In this document: piece by piece, positions 1 to 6,302 of the stretch | How positions within the stretch are numbered: the stretch's first letter is position 1 | Layout of the letters: every line of letters starts with the position of its first letter | Origin: an uncultured Lachnospiraceae bacterium | Lineage (GTDB): Bacteria > Bacillota > Clostridia > Lachnospirales > Lachnospiraceae | Reading direction: 5' to 3' | Length of the DNA stretch: 13,731 bases | Assembly: GCA_902797015.1 (NCBI GenBank) | Contig: CADBRG010000214.1 | Coordinates: 1 to 13,731 of the forward strand | Notes under the pieces: model-generated | Databases searched by the model: none | The model's input: only the letters and a program-made list of their open reading frames with translations | Told to the model about the DNA's origin: nothing | Translations under genes and position numbers: made by a program

Positions 1-20
1 AATTATAAGCGCTTATTTCA

Positions 21-56
21 AAAACAGGATCAAGCCGAATGGCCTGATCCTGTTTT
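21..56 (-). terminator. Intrinsic terminator after the cysK-like gene
   Basis: A 12-bp perfect stem (21-32 with 45-56, core ACAGGATCA/TGATCCTGT) encloses a loop that itself holds GCC/GGC. On the minus strand the stem is followed by a T run, and on the plus strand by TTTTATTTTTG, so it may act in both directions. It lies 15 bp beyond the stop codon of the PLP enzyme and closes the riboswitch operon. Confidence 0.85.
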
Positions 57-70
57 ATTTTTGTTTTCTT

Positions 71-1012
71 TTACAGGAAACTGATTTCCTCAAACAGCGG
101 TGTCGAATAATACCGCTCACCGGTATCCGGCAGGATCGTCAATACGGTCTTGCCTTTTCCGAGTCGTTTTGCAAGCTTTAATGCCGCACAGACATTTGTG
201 CCACTTGAAATTCCGCAAAGGATGCCTTCTTTTTTGGCAAGCATCTGTGTCGTCAGAATGGCTTCCTCATCTGTAACGATGTGGATCTCTTTGTAAATAT
301 CTGTATCCAGCACATCCGGGATCAGTCCGTCACCAATGCCCATCTGCTGATGGGTACCGACACTGCCGCCCGAAAGGATGGCTGCATTCTGCGGCTCGAC
401 TGCACAAAGTAAAATGTCCGGCCATTTTTTCTGTAAGATCTGACCGACGCCTGTTAAAGTACCGCCGGTTCCGATGCCGGAACAGAACGCATCAATCGGC
501 ACATCCACCTGGTCGAGGATCTCTAACGCTGTGCCCTCAATGTGTGCCAGCGGGTTGTCCGGATTGCTGAACTGGTTCGGCACAAAGACGCGCGGGTCTT
601 CTGATGCCATTTTCTTTGCCAGGGCGATGCATTTCTCAATACACTCCCCGATATCGTTATTGTCATGGATCAATTTGACTTCCGCACCGTACTGCGAAAC
701 CAGCATGCGGCGTTCCTTGCTGACGGAGTCCGGCATGATGATGATCACGCGATACCCTTTAACCGCACCGACCAGTGCAAGGCCGATGCCCTGGTTTCCG
801 CTCGTCGGCTCTACGATGATCGAATCTTCTTTTAAGATGCCTCGCTTTTCTGCTTCTTCAATCATCTTCGCAGCGGTACGCGTCTTGATGGATCCCCCGA
901 CGTTTAAGCCCTCGTATTTTACGAGCACTCTCGCGTCGTCAGGTCCTGTCATTTTTCGCAGCTCGATCACCGGGGTGTGCCCCATTGCTTCCAGTACGTT
1001 GTGAAAAATCAT
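71..1012 (-). CDS. cysK: Cysteine synthase-like PLP-dependent enzyme
   Basis: 313 residues, the usual length for O-acetylserine sulfhydrylase, which makes cysteine from O-acetylserine and sulfide in the cytoplasm. Visible family marks are the PLP lysine segment NVGGSIKTR (K at about 43), the substrate loop TSGNQGIG (about 70), the phosphate-binding loop GIGTGGTLTG (about 180), GISSGTN (about 268) and the C-terminal LPDTGERYYST. Two positions differ from the textbook enzyme: KTR in place of KDR, and Gln in place of Thr after TSGN in the substrate loop. The sulfur donor or amino-acid substrate could therefore differ, and a related beta-replacement enzyme is possible. ATG at 1012 has AAAGGGG 7 bp upstream. 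That site overlaps the stop of the symporter gene (12-bp gap), so the two genes are co-transcribed and fall under the glycine riboswitch. Confidence 0.85.
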   Translation of the reverse strand: MIFHNVLEAMGHTPVIELRKMTGPDDARVLVKYEGLNVGGSIKTRTAAKMIEEAEKRGILKEDSIIVEPTSGNQGIGLALVGAVKGYRVIIIMPDSVSKERRMLVSQYGAEVKLIHDNNDIGECIEKCIALAKKMASEDPRVFVPNQFSNPDNPLAHIEGTALEILDQVDVPIDAFCSGIGTGGTLTGVGQILQKKWPDILLCAVEPQNAAILSGGSVGTHQQMGIGDGLIPDVLDTDIYKEIHIVTDEEAILTTQMLAKKEGILCGISSGTNVCAALKLAKRLGKGKTVLTILPDTGERYYSTPLFEEISFL

Positions 1013-1024
1013 ATTGTTTCCCCT

Positions 1025-2443
1025 TTATTTCATTTTATGTTTTTCTGCCTGGAAGAAATCCCTGACCTCCTTTGCCACAACACCGCTCAATGCAAACAAT
1101 GCGATCATGTTCGGGATCGCCATCAGTCCGTTGAAAATATCAGCAATGGTCCAAACTGCGCTGACGGTCATATATGGTCCGATGAAAACAGCAATGATGT
1201 AAAGTGTGCGGAAGACCTTGATTGGTCTGGTCTTTCCGCCTGTCAGGTATTCCAGACACCTTTCACTATAATAATCCCAACCGAGGATTGTTGTAAAGGC
1301 AAAAAATACCAGACAGATCATTAAGATAAAGGCTGCGACCTGGTTCGGGAACGGCAACCCGTTCTGGAATGCATAGGTCGTAACCTGAACACCCTCTAAT
1401 CCCGGCTGCTGCCATGCCCCTGTCAGGACGATCGCAAGGCCAGTCATCGTACAGATGATGATGGTGTCGATAAATGTACCCATCATGCTGACCAGACCCT
1501 GGCGCACCGGCTCTTTGGTCTGTGCCGCTGCTGCCGCGATCGGCGCACTACCAAGACCTGCTTCATTCGAAAAGATACCTCTGGCGATACCCTTTTGCAT
1601 CGCGACGATCATTGATCCGACGATACCGCCCGTCACCGCACGCGGGTTAAACGCGCCCTCTACAATCGTTACGACCGCTGCCGGAATATGTGTGATATTG
1701 ACCACGATCAGGATCACAACAAATGCTACATAGACGACTGCCATAAACGGCACGATGATCTGGCTGACATTTGCGATTCGCTTGATGCCACCAATCAGAA
1801 CCAGTGCTACAAAAAATGTCAGAACCAGAGAAGATATGACAACTGCGATGGAGTACTCGCCAAGGCCCGGGATGGTTACTGCATGTAATGTCTCCGGATC
1901 AAAAAAGTTCTTGATCGCGCTCGCAATACCGTTTACCTGGCTGAAGGTTCCGATACCGAACAGACCAACGCAGACACCGAAGAATGCAAAGATCTTTGCA
2001 AGCCATTTCCACTTCAGTCCCATACCGCGCTCTATATAATAGAAAGGACCGCCCAGGCTGTGTCCTGTTTCCGGATCGACCTGGCGATATTTGACCGCAA
2101 GCAGACCCTCTGAGAATTTCGTTGCCATTCCAAAAAACGCCGCAACCAGCATCCAGAACAGCGCACCAGGTCCGCCGGCACAAACTGCCGTTGCGACACC
2201 GACGATGTTTCCGGTACCGATCGTTGCCGAAAGCGCCGTACACAAAGCTCCAAAGCTTGAGATCTCTCCGTGTCCGCCTTCTTCATTTTTGACCATCCAT
2301 TTTAAGGCAAGCGGCAGGCGTCTGACCTGCAGCAAGCCAACACGTACGGTCAGCAGGATACCGCCCGCCAGAATCAGAACGATCAGCGGTACCCCCCATA
2401 CATATCCGTCAATTTTGTCCAGTAAAAGCCCAAATTGTTCCAT
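1025..2443 (-). CDS. AGCS-family sodium:alanine/glycine symporter
   Basis: 472 residues with about ten hydrophobic membrane segments. The family signatures GALFWMLVAAFFGMATKFSE (about 95-115) and FSNEAGLGSAPIAAAAAQTK (about 290-310) identify the alanine or glycine:cation symporter family, which moves small neutral amino acids across the cytoplasmic membrane with Na+. A TTG 15 bp further upstream is in frame, but it lies in the terminator T tract. ATG at 2443 has AGGAGGG 3 bp away (GGAGG core 4 bp away), so it is the better start. The gene is first in an operon with the cysK-like gene. It is preceded by a glycine riboswitch, which points to glycine (and alanine) as substrate. Transport direction and exact substrate cannot be read from the sequence. 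Confidence 0.95.
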   Translation of the reverse strand: MEQFGLLLDKIDGYVWGVPLIVLILAGGILLTVRVGLLQVRRLPLALKWMVKNEEGGHGEISSFGALCTALSATIGTGNIVGVATAVCAGGPGALFWMLVAAFFGMATKFSEGLLAVKYRQVDPETGHSLGGPFYYIERGMGLKWKWLAKIFAFFGVCVGLFGIGTFSQVNGIASAIKNFFDPETLHAVTIPGLGEYSIAVVISSLVLTFFVALVLIGGIKRIANVSQIIVPFMAVVYVAFVVILIVVNITHIPAAVVTIVEGAFNPRAVTGGIVGSMIVAMQKGIARGIFSNEAGLGSAPIAAAAAQTKEPVRQGLVSMMGTFIDTIIICTMTGLAIVLTGAWQQPGLEGVQVTTYAFQNGLPFPNQVAAFILMICLVFFAFTTILGWDYYSERCLEYLTGGKTRPIKVFRTLYIIAVFIGPYMTVSAVWTIADIFNGLMAIPNMIALFALSGVVAKEVRDFFQAEKHKMK

Positions 2444-2456
2444 TTTCCCTCCTAAC

Positions 2457-2488
2457 AAAAAAGTCCGACGGCATACACTCCGTCGGAC
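2457..2488 (-). terminator. Riboswitch expression-platform terminator
   Basis: A perfect 9-bp stem, GTCCGACGG/CCGTCGGAC (2463-2471 with 2480-2488), is followed on the minus strand by six T residues (2462-2457). The T tract ends 4 bp before the AGGAGGG ribosome site of the symporter. No gene lies between it and the riboswitch aptamer, so it is an attenuator rather than the end of a gene. The GGTCC entry of its 5' arm can pair in short stretches with GGAC or GACC at the 3' end of the aptamer (about 2508-2518), a possible but weak antiterminator. Confidence 0.9.
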
Positions 2489-2510
2489 CTAAAACTATCA
2501 TAAGAATGGT

Positions 2511-2593
2511 CTCTGTCCTTTTGCCTGAGAGATTCATACAGCATTGCTGTATTTTGCCCCTTCGGCACCCGCCCTGAGCGGGATTCTCCAGAG
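2511..2593 (-). promoter_or_regulatory. Glycine riboswitch (gcvT element), single aptamer
   Basis: On the minus strand the conserved aptamer parts are all present. The P1 arms are CTCTG (2593-2589) and CAGAG (2515-2511). The core holds GGAGA, GCCGAAGGGGCAA, a P3b hairpin ATACAGC/GCTGTAT, and the hallmark CTCTCAGGCAAAAGGACAG. Only one aptamer copy is visible, so it is a singlet and not the tandem form. It lies between a strong promoter and an intrinsic terminator in front of a sodium:alanine/glycine symporter, a known target class for singlet glycine riboswitches. Whether glycine turns the operon on or off cannot be decided from the short alternative pairings. Confidence 0.95.
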
Positions 2594-2663
2594 TGCGATC
2601 CACCCACAGTCTCATGATCGATTCTGCAGGTTTCGTTTCGCCGTATTCAATTGCATTGCACAT

Positions 2664-2692
2664 ATCATAGAAGATTCTATGGCTACCGTCAA
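2664..2692 (-). promoter_or_regulatory. Sigma-A promoter of the riboswitch operon
   Basis: TTGACG (2692-2687), a 17-bp spacer and TATGAT (2669-2664) on the minus strand. The predicted start is near 2657, giving a leader of about 210 nt that contains the whole glycine riboswitch and its terminator. Confidence 0.8.
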
Positions 2693-2733
2693 CTGACTAA
2701 ATGCGATATTTTCAAGAATCCTTGCACTTTTTC

Positions 2734-3162
2734 CTATACAAGTTCCTCCCGCAGCTCTTTTAATTTTGTGATCGTATCATCCATGACCTCCAATGCCTTT
2801 GCGTCATTTGGCTGCATCAGGCATAACGTATTACTTAAGAAGATATCTCCGATCTTCTTATCAATGCAAAGCAGGAATCCACCTTCAAACAGCAGCTCGT
2901 CATTTTTGATCTTAATCTCGATCAGCTTTTTCTTCAGATCATCCAGGTTTAAGTGCAGTCGTTCGATCTGCCCCTGTGTATAACTCGTATCAAAATATTT
3001 CAGAGTATCCTCTGCGAAGTCATCCCCTTTGACATCAGCATTTTTCTGTGTTTGCTGAGAAAACTTGCGCAGCTCAATAGAAAGGTCCCGTGTGCGCTCT
3101 GCCAGCTTGATCGCCTTATCAATCCGTTTGATCTGCTCATTGATATATGTTTCATTTGTCAT
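2734..3162 (-). CDS. Uncharacterised coiled-coil protein
   Basis: I do not recognise this gene. The product is 142 residues, charged and mostly helical, with heptad-like leucine/isoleucine spacing at about 8-35 and 65-95 and a final helix at about 120-142. The middle contains a short hydrophobic stretch (EGGFLLCIDKKIGDIFLSN, about 93-111). There is no signal peptide, no membrane helix and no enzyme motif, so a cytoplasmic protein that assembles through coiled coils is the most that can be said. ATG at 3162 is preferred over an ATG 15 bp upstream because GGAGG lies 8 bp before it. The gene ends just before the promoter of the riboswitch operon, and no terminator is evident between them. A weak promoter candidate, TTGAAG-17 bp-TAAAAG, is at 3332-3304. 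Confidence 0.75.
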   Translation of the reverse strand: MTNETYINEQIKRIDKAIKLAERTRDLSIELRKFSQQTQKNADVKGDDFAEDTLKYFDTSYTQGQIERLHLNLDDLKKKLIEIKIKNDELLFEGGFLLCIDKKIGDIFLSNTLCLMQPNDAKALEVMDDTITKLKELREELV

Positions 3163-3396
3163 CGCAGATACCTCCATTTCTTTCCAAAAATCTCCTGTAT
3201 TGAACGCTTCACGCCCAACCCGGGCGAAATTTTATGAAAATTGCACATAGATTTTCGCTGTTTCTGCCGCCAAGCCCTGTTTCCCGGGGTGCTTCTTCTA
3301 CTTCTTTTATAAATATTTTACAACATCTTCAAATATTTTTCACCTGTATTGTGATTTTTGCACGAATTTTTGTCTTTTCAGGGACTGTATACAAAT

Positions 3397-3425
3397 TTGA
3401 CGTATGGATATGGCTTTCATATAAT
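3397..3425 (+). promoter_or_regulatory. Sigma-A promoter of the SH3b/3D protein gene
   Basis: TTGACG (3397-3402), a 17-bp spacer and a consensus TATAAT (3420-3425). Transcription would start near 3432, leaving a leader of about 77 nt that holds the TGTAAC repeats. Confidence 0.85.
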
Positions 3426-3445
3426 GTCACACATATTACACAATT

Positions 3446-3472
3446 TGTAACATTTCTGTAACATTTTGTAAT
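3446..3472 (+). promoter_or_regulatory. WalR-type box: TGTAAC direct repeats
   Basis: TGTAAC (3446-3451), five bases, then TGTAAC (3457-3462) match the WalR (YycF) consensus TGTWAH-N5-TGTWAH exactly. A third copy, TGTAAT, starts at 3467, and an inverted copy (ATTACA on the plus strand) is at 3435-3440. The boxes lie about 15-40 bp downstream of the predicted transcription start, a position that would favour repression. The regulator itself is not in the window, so its identity is inferred from the motif and from the cell-wall character of the gene it precedes. Confidence 0.5.
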
Positions 3473-3508
3473 AGTTTTAACATGTACCAATTTAAAGGAG
3501 TTTTAACA

Positions 3509-4156
3509 ATGAAAAACAGAATGCTTTACGGACTGACCGCTGCACTCGCTATTTCTGCTCTGGTTTCTGTTCCGGCACTTGCTGCTGAGAGCACAGGCGA
3601 AGTGACAGCTTCCGTATTAAATGTAAGAAGCGGTGACACAACCAGCGATTCCGTGCTTGGTAAATTAAAGAAGGGTTCTACCGTTTCCATTGAAGAAGAA
3701 ACAGAAAACGGCTGGTATCAGATTACCTATAACAATGCTACTGGTTTTGTATCAGGCGATTACATCTCCTTGGTTGAAGATGTGGCAGAAGATGTCGAAG
3801 AAGCAGCTGAAGATGCTGAGATCTCCGAAGAAGATACCTATAATAATGACTGGGATGGCCCGGTACTGACCAAACAGGCCGGCGTCGTTCAGGGACCGAG
3901 CGGAAAAGAGACCTATTACAACCTGGATATGTCAGGTGTGATCCGACTCATGCAGAACCAGGGCTTTGAAGGTGAGTACTGGGTTCGTGAAGACGGCGTA
4001 AAGATGTATGGTGATTACATCATGTGTGCCGCAAACCTGAATGTACATCCGCGTGGTTCTCTCGTAGAATCCAGCCTTGGTACCTGCATCGTATGCGATA
4101 CCGGCGGATTTGCAAGCAGCAACCCGAACCAGTTAGACATTGCGGTTACCTGGTAG
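3509..4156 (+). CDS. Secreted SH3b protein with a 3D-like C-terminal domain
   Basis: 215 residues. A signal peptide spans 1-26 (basic start, hydrophobic core, ALAA before the cut). A bacterial SH3 domain at about 31-88 is recognised by VTASVLNVRSG, GxLKKGSTV, and GWYQITYNNATGFVSGDYI. An acidic linker (89-112) follows. The C-terminal domain ends with VHPRGSLVE, a GTCIVCDTGG segment and NQLDIAVTW, which match the 3D (double-psi barrel) domain of peptidoglycan hydrolases such as YocH. The second and third Asp of the 3D signature are present (D197, D210); the first is Asn (about N176 or N178). The domain also has three Cys (173, 193, 196). The role is probably cell-wall binding or remodelling outside the membrane; catalytic activity is uncertain. 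ATG at 3509 has AAAGGAG 8 bp upstream, whereas the ATG 27 bp earlier has no ribosome site. Confidence 0.85.
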   Translation: MKNRMLYGLTAALAISALVSVPALAAESTGEVTASVLNVRSGDTTSDSVLGKLKKGSTVSIEEETENGWYQITYNNATGFVSGDYISLVEDVAEDVEEAAEDAEISEEDTYNNDWDGPVLTKQAGVVQGPSGKETYYNLDMSGVIRLMQNQGFEGEYWVREDGVKMYGDYIMCAANLNVHPRGSLVESSLGTCIVCDTGGFASSNPNQLDIAVTW

Positions 4157-4200
4157 GTTTGTATCTTAAACCTGACTGAATTTCATAACTCTCTCCAAAA

Positions 4201-4230
4201 AAGCTGTCACGAGACTCGTGGCAGCTTTTT
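4201..4230 (+). terminator. Intrinsic terminator of the SH3b/3D gene
   Basis: An 11-bp stem, AAGCTGTCACG/CGTGGCAGCTT (one G-T pair), with a 5-base loop, preceded by an A run and followed by TTTTTCTTTCTT. It lies 45 bp beyond the stop codon. Confidence 0.9.
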
Positions 4231-4262
4231 CTTTCTTCAAATACTTATTTTTCAGATCCCCA

Positions 4263-4427
4263 TTACGAGTTTAGTTAGCATATACCTATTTCAACCCGTA
4301 ATTTTCCAAAGGCATTACGAGCCATCTCCAAACACTTCTCACTATATTCAAATATTTCTAATTCAGACCGTAATTGCCCTGAAAATTTACGAGCTAGATT
4401 ATAATATCTCTAATCCAAACCGTATTT
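4263..4427. repeat. Three degenerate intergenic repeat units
   Basis: Each unit starts with TTACGAG (4263, 4315, 4387) and ends with CCGTAATT or CCGTATTT (4296, 4368, 4420). Unit bodies are 41, 61 and 41 bp, separated by exactly 11 bp each time. The 20-bp size difference is close to two helical turns. The latter parts of units 2 and 3 are alike (TATT..AATAT.TCTAAT.CA.ACCGTA.T). Adjacent ends can pair as CGTAAT/ATTACG across the 11-bp linker. The stretch is AT-rich and has no credible reading frame. It lies between the ends of two converging genes. Confidence 0.6.
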
Positions 4428-4433
4428 GTTAAC

Positions 4434-4480
4434 AAAACCTCGACAATGGTCCGATTCACTATAAACAAATCACCATCGAG
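4434..4480 (-). terminator. Possible terminator overlapping the end of the GH13 gene
   Basis: On the minus strand CTCGATGGT (4480-4472) can pair with ACCATTGTCGAG (4450-4439) through a 3-base bulge. An inner GATT/AATC pair is possible, and GTTTTGTT follows. The stem covers the last codons and the stop. The irregular stem and broken T run make this a weak call. Confidence 0.4.
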
Positions 4481-5793
4481 CTGTATGCTCCCATCTGCAG
4501 TCCGCCTTCAAAGGATACCGTCTCCCCGGTCAGCAGATCTGTTCCGCTTGCGGCGCCCGCATCAAAATGCGCCGTGTAGTCTGCGCCATCTGCGTTGACA
4601 CATACCAGTACGCGCTCGCCGTCTGCTTCGCGCCGGAAGACACATTGGCGGTTGGTCAGATGCAGGGAAGTAAAATCTCCATACTGCAGTGCATGCGATT
4701 CCCTCCATGCCTTTGATAATGCGGCGATATGATCAGTAAGTTCGTTCCATTCGGGTGCGGCAAAGCAGGCTCTGAGTGCGGGGTCTCCTTCCGACTTATG
4801 CGCCTTTGCGCCCCACTCGCTTCCATAATAGATTACCGGAATGCCGGGCATGCCAAACATCATCGTATAGATCAGCGGCAGGTGCGCAGGATTTTCCAAT
4901 ACACTTGCGATCCGGCTGACATCATGATTATCAACAAAGGAAAACATGTGCTTTCCGCGGTAGAGTGTCCAGTTTTCCGGTCCGAACTGACGCATCAGCG
5001 AATGGTTGATCTCAAACATGTTCATACTGTTGAAGCTTGAATGCAGTCCTTTGTAGCATTCATAGTTCGTTGCAGAGTGGCACATCTCATCGTTCATGAT
5101 CTGGTTGTAATCGCCACCCAGGATCTCACCGGCCAGAAAGAACTCGTCCTTCCACTGGCTGCTCTCCCAGCGAAGCCGCTTTAAGAAATCGCGGTCAACC
5201 ATATATGCCACATCGAGACGCAGACCATCGATATCAAACTCCTCGATCCACTGTCTGATGCTGCCAAACAGGTACTGTACCAGATCCTCATTATGAAGGT
5301 TTAATTTTACCAGATCATAATGACCTTCCCAGCCCTCATACCAGAGTCCGTCGTTGTAGCCGGAGTTTCCGTTGAAGTCGATGTAAAACCAGTCCCTGTA
5401 CGGAGAATTCTCCCGGTTTTTTAATACATCCTGAAATGCAAAGAACCCGCGTCCCGCATGATTGAACACTCCATCCAGAACAACCTTGATATCTGCCTCA
5501 TGAAGCGCCCGACAGACATCTGCAAAATCAGCATTGGTTCCCAGGCGGTTGTCAATCTTTCTGTAATCGCGCGTGTTATATCCATGTGTATCAGATTCAA
5601 ACAGTGGCGAAAAATAGATCGCGCCAATCCCCAGCTTTTGCAGATGCGGGATCCAATCGATCACCTTTCGGATGCCGCATCCATCCTGCCGGTCAGGTGC
5701 TGTCTCCTCACAGGGATCACAGGGATTCTCAAACGGCGCACCGCAAAACCCTAACGGATAAATCTGATAAAAAACTCGTTCAAAAGCCCACAT
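4459..5793 (-). CDS. GH13 alpha-glycosidase (alpha-amylase family), cytoplasmic
   Basis: 444 residues, a compact member of the alpha-amylase family. It has an alpha/beta barrel and a short beta C-terminal domain (about 365-444). All four family regions are visible: DGVFNH (107-112), GLRLDVAYM with nucleophile D194, AGEILGG with acid/base E223, and FVDNHD with stabilising D291. GIGAIYFSPLFESDTHGYNTRDY (about 55-77) is the usual early barrel segment. There is no signal peptide, so it acts on imported alpha-glucans or maltodextrins inside the cell, in the manner of neopullulanases or cyclomaltodextrinases. The N-terminal starch-binding domain found in many of those enzymes is absent. Precise substrate is not determinable. 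ATG at 5793 has AGAAGGA 8 bp upstream and starts 14 bp after the stress-protein gene, so the two are probably co-transcribed. Confidence 0.9.
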   Translation of the reverse strand: MWAFERVFYQIYPLGFCGAPFENPCDPCEETAPDRQDGCGIRKVIDWIPHLQKLGIGAIYFSPLFESDTHGYNTRDYRKIDNRLGTNADFADVCRALHEADIKVVLDGVFNHAGRGFFAFQDVLKNRENSPYRDWFYIDFNGNSGYNDGLWYEGWEGHYDLVKLNLHNEDLVQYLFGSIRQWIEEFDIDGLRLDVAYMVDRDFLKRLRWESSQWKDEFFLAGEILGGDYNQIMNDEMCHSATNYECYKGLHSSFNSMNMFEINHSLMRQFGPENWTLYRGKHMFSFVDNHDVSRIASVLENPAHLPLIYTMMFGMPGIPVIYYGSEWGAKAHKSEGDPALRACFAAPEWNELTDHIAALSKAWRESHALQYGDFTSLHLTNRQCVFRREADGERVLVCVNADGADYTAHFDAGAASGTDLLTGETVSFEGGLQMGAYSSMVICL

Positions 5794-5807
5794 ACAGCGC
5801 GTCCTTC

Positions 5808-6230
5808 TTATTCATCATAAACATTATAGCCCACTTCCGGCACGATGATGACCATGCACGGAGCGTATTTTACTACATAGGATGTTACCGAACCGATCGC
5901 CTGTACCCAGCCTTTTTTGGTGGATTTTGTCATAACGATCATGTCCATATCTTCTTTCTTCGCGCACTTGACCACTTCATCGCCTGCACGGCCAAAAATG
6001 ATCGATACTTCATGATCATAGTCTTCGATCAGTTTCGCCGTCTCATCCATGCGCTCCTTCAATTCGCCGACTGCAGGATCGAGCATGCTGTCCGGCAGCG
6101 GACCGATCACATCTTCTCTTACCATAAGAAGCTTGATGAATGCCTCGCCCGGCTTAAACTCGTTCTTGATAAACTCAACAGACTTAATGCTGCGCGCAGT
6201 ACCATCGATCGGAATCAGAACTCGTCTCAT
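5808..6230 (-). CDS. Universal stress protein (UspA family)
   Basis: 140 residues, the normal size of a single Usp domain, a cytoplasmic alpha/beta nucleotide-binding-type fold. Marks are MRRVLIPIDG at the start (Asp 9 for the nucleotide), MDMIVMTKS (about 95-103) and IGSVTSYVV with PCMVIIVPE near the end. The ATP motif G-x2-G-x9-GS is only partly kept: GWVQAIGSVTS is present, but the first Gly is replaced within KSTKKG. ATP binding is therefore uncertain. ATG at 6230 has AGGAGGTG 6 bp upstream; an upstream in-frame TTG or other start has no such site. It precedes the GH13 gene and follows a promoter at 6274-6302. Confidence 0.9.
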   Translation of the reverse strand: MRRVLIPIDGTARSIKSVEFIKNEFKPGEAFIKLLMVREDVIGPLPDSMLDPAVGELKERMDETAKLIEDYDHEVSIIFGRAGDEVVKCAKKEDMDMIVMTKSTKKGWVQAIGSVTSYVVKYAPCMVIIVPEVGYNVYDE

Positions 6231-6273
6231 AACTAACACCTCCTGTATTTTAAGCAACTAAATTTCTATAAAT

Positions 6274-6302
6274 ATTATATCACACTATCCTGAGCCTTTC
6301 CA
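6274..6302 (-). promoter_or_regulatory. Promoter of the usp-GH13 unit
   Basis: Minus-strand TGGAAA (6302-6297), a 17-bp spacer and a perfect TATAAT (6279-6274), with the extended -10 dinucleotide TG one base upstream. The -35 lies inside the 3' end of the lysR gene. Transcripts therefore start independently of lysR. Confidence 0.75.

Noticed and set aside
5..16. ATAAGCGCTTAT palindrome at the window edge
   Set aside because: It is a single 12-bp palindrome with no promoter or second copy, so no function can be argued.
2444..2458. TTG upstream start of the symporter gene
   Set aside because: It lies in the T tract of the attenuator and would place the ribosome site inside the coding region. 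ATG 2443 has a strong site.
4263..4427. Intergenic repeats as a CRISPR array
   Set aside because: The shared blocks are only 7-8 bp, the bodies are similar to each other rather than unique, and unit lengths differ by 20 bp. No cas genes are present.
5586..6236. Long plus-strand frame antisense to the usp and GH13 genes
   Set aside because: It has no domain, no ribosome site and a composition typical of a shadow frame opposite two well-supported genes.
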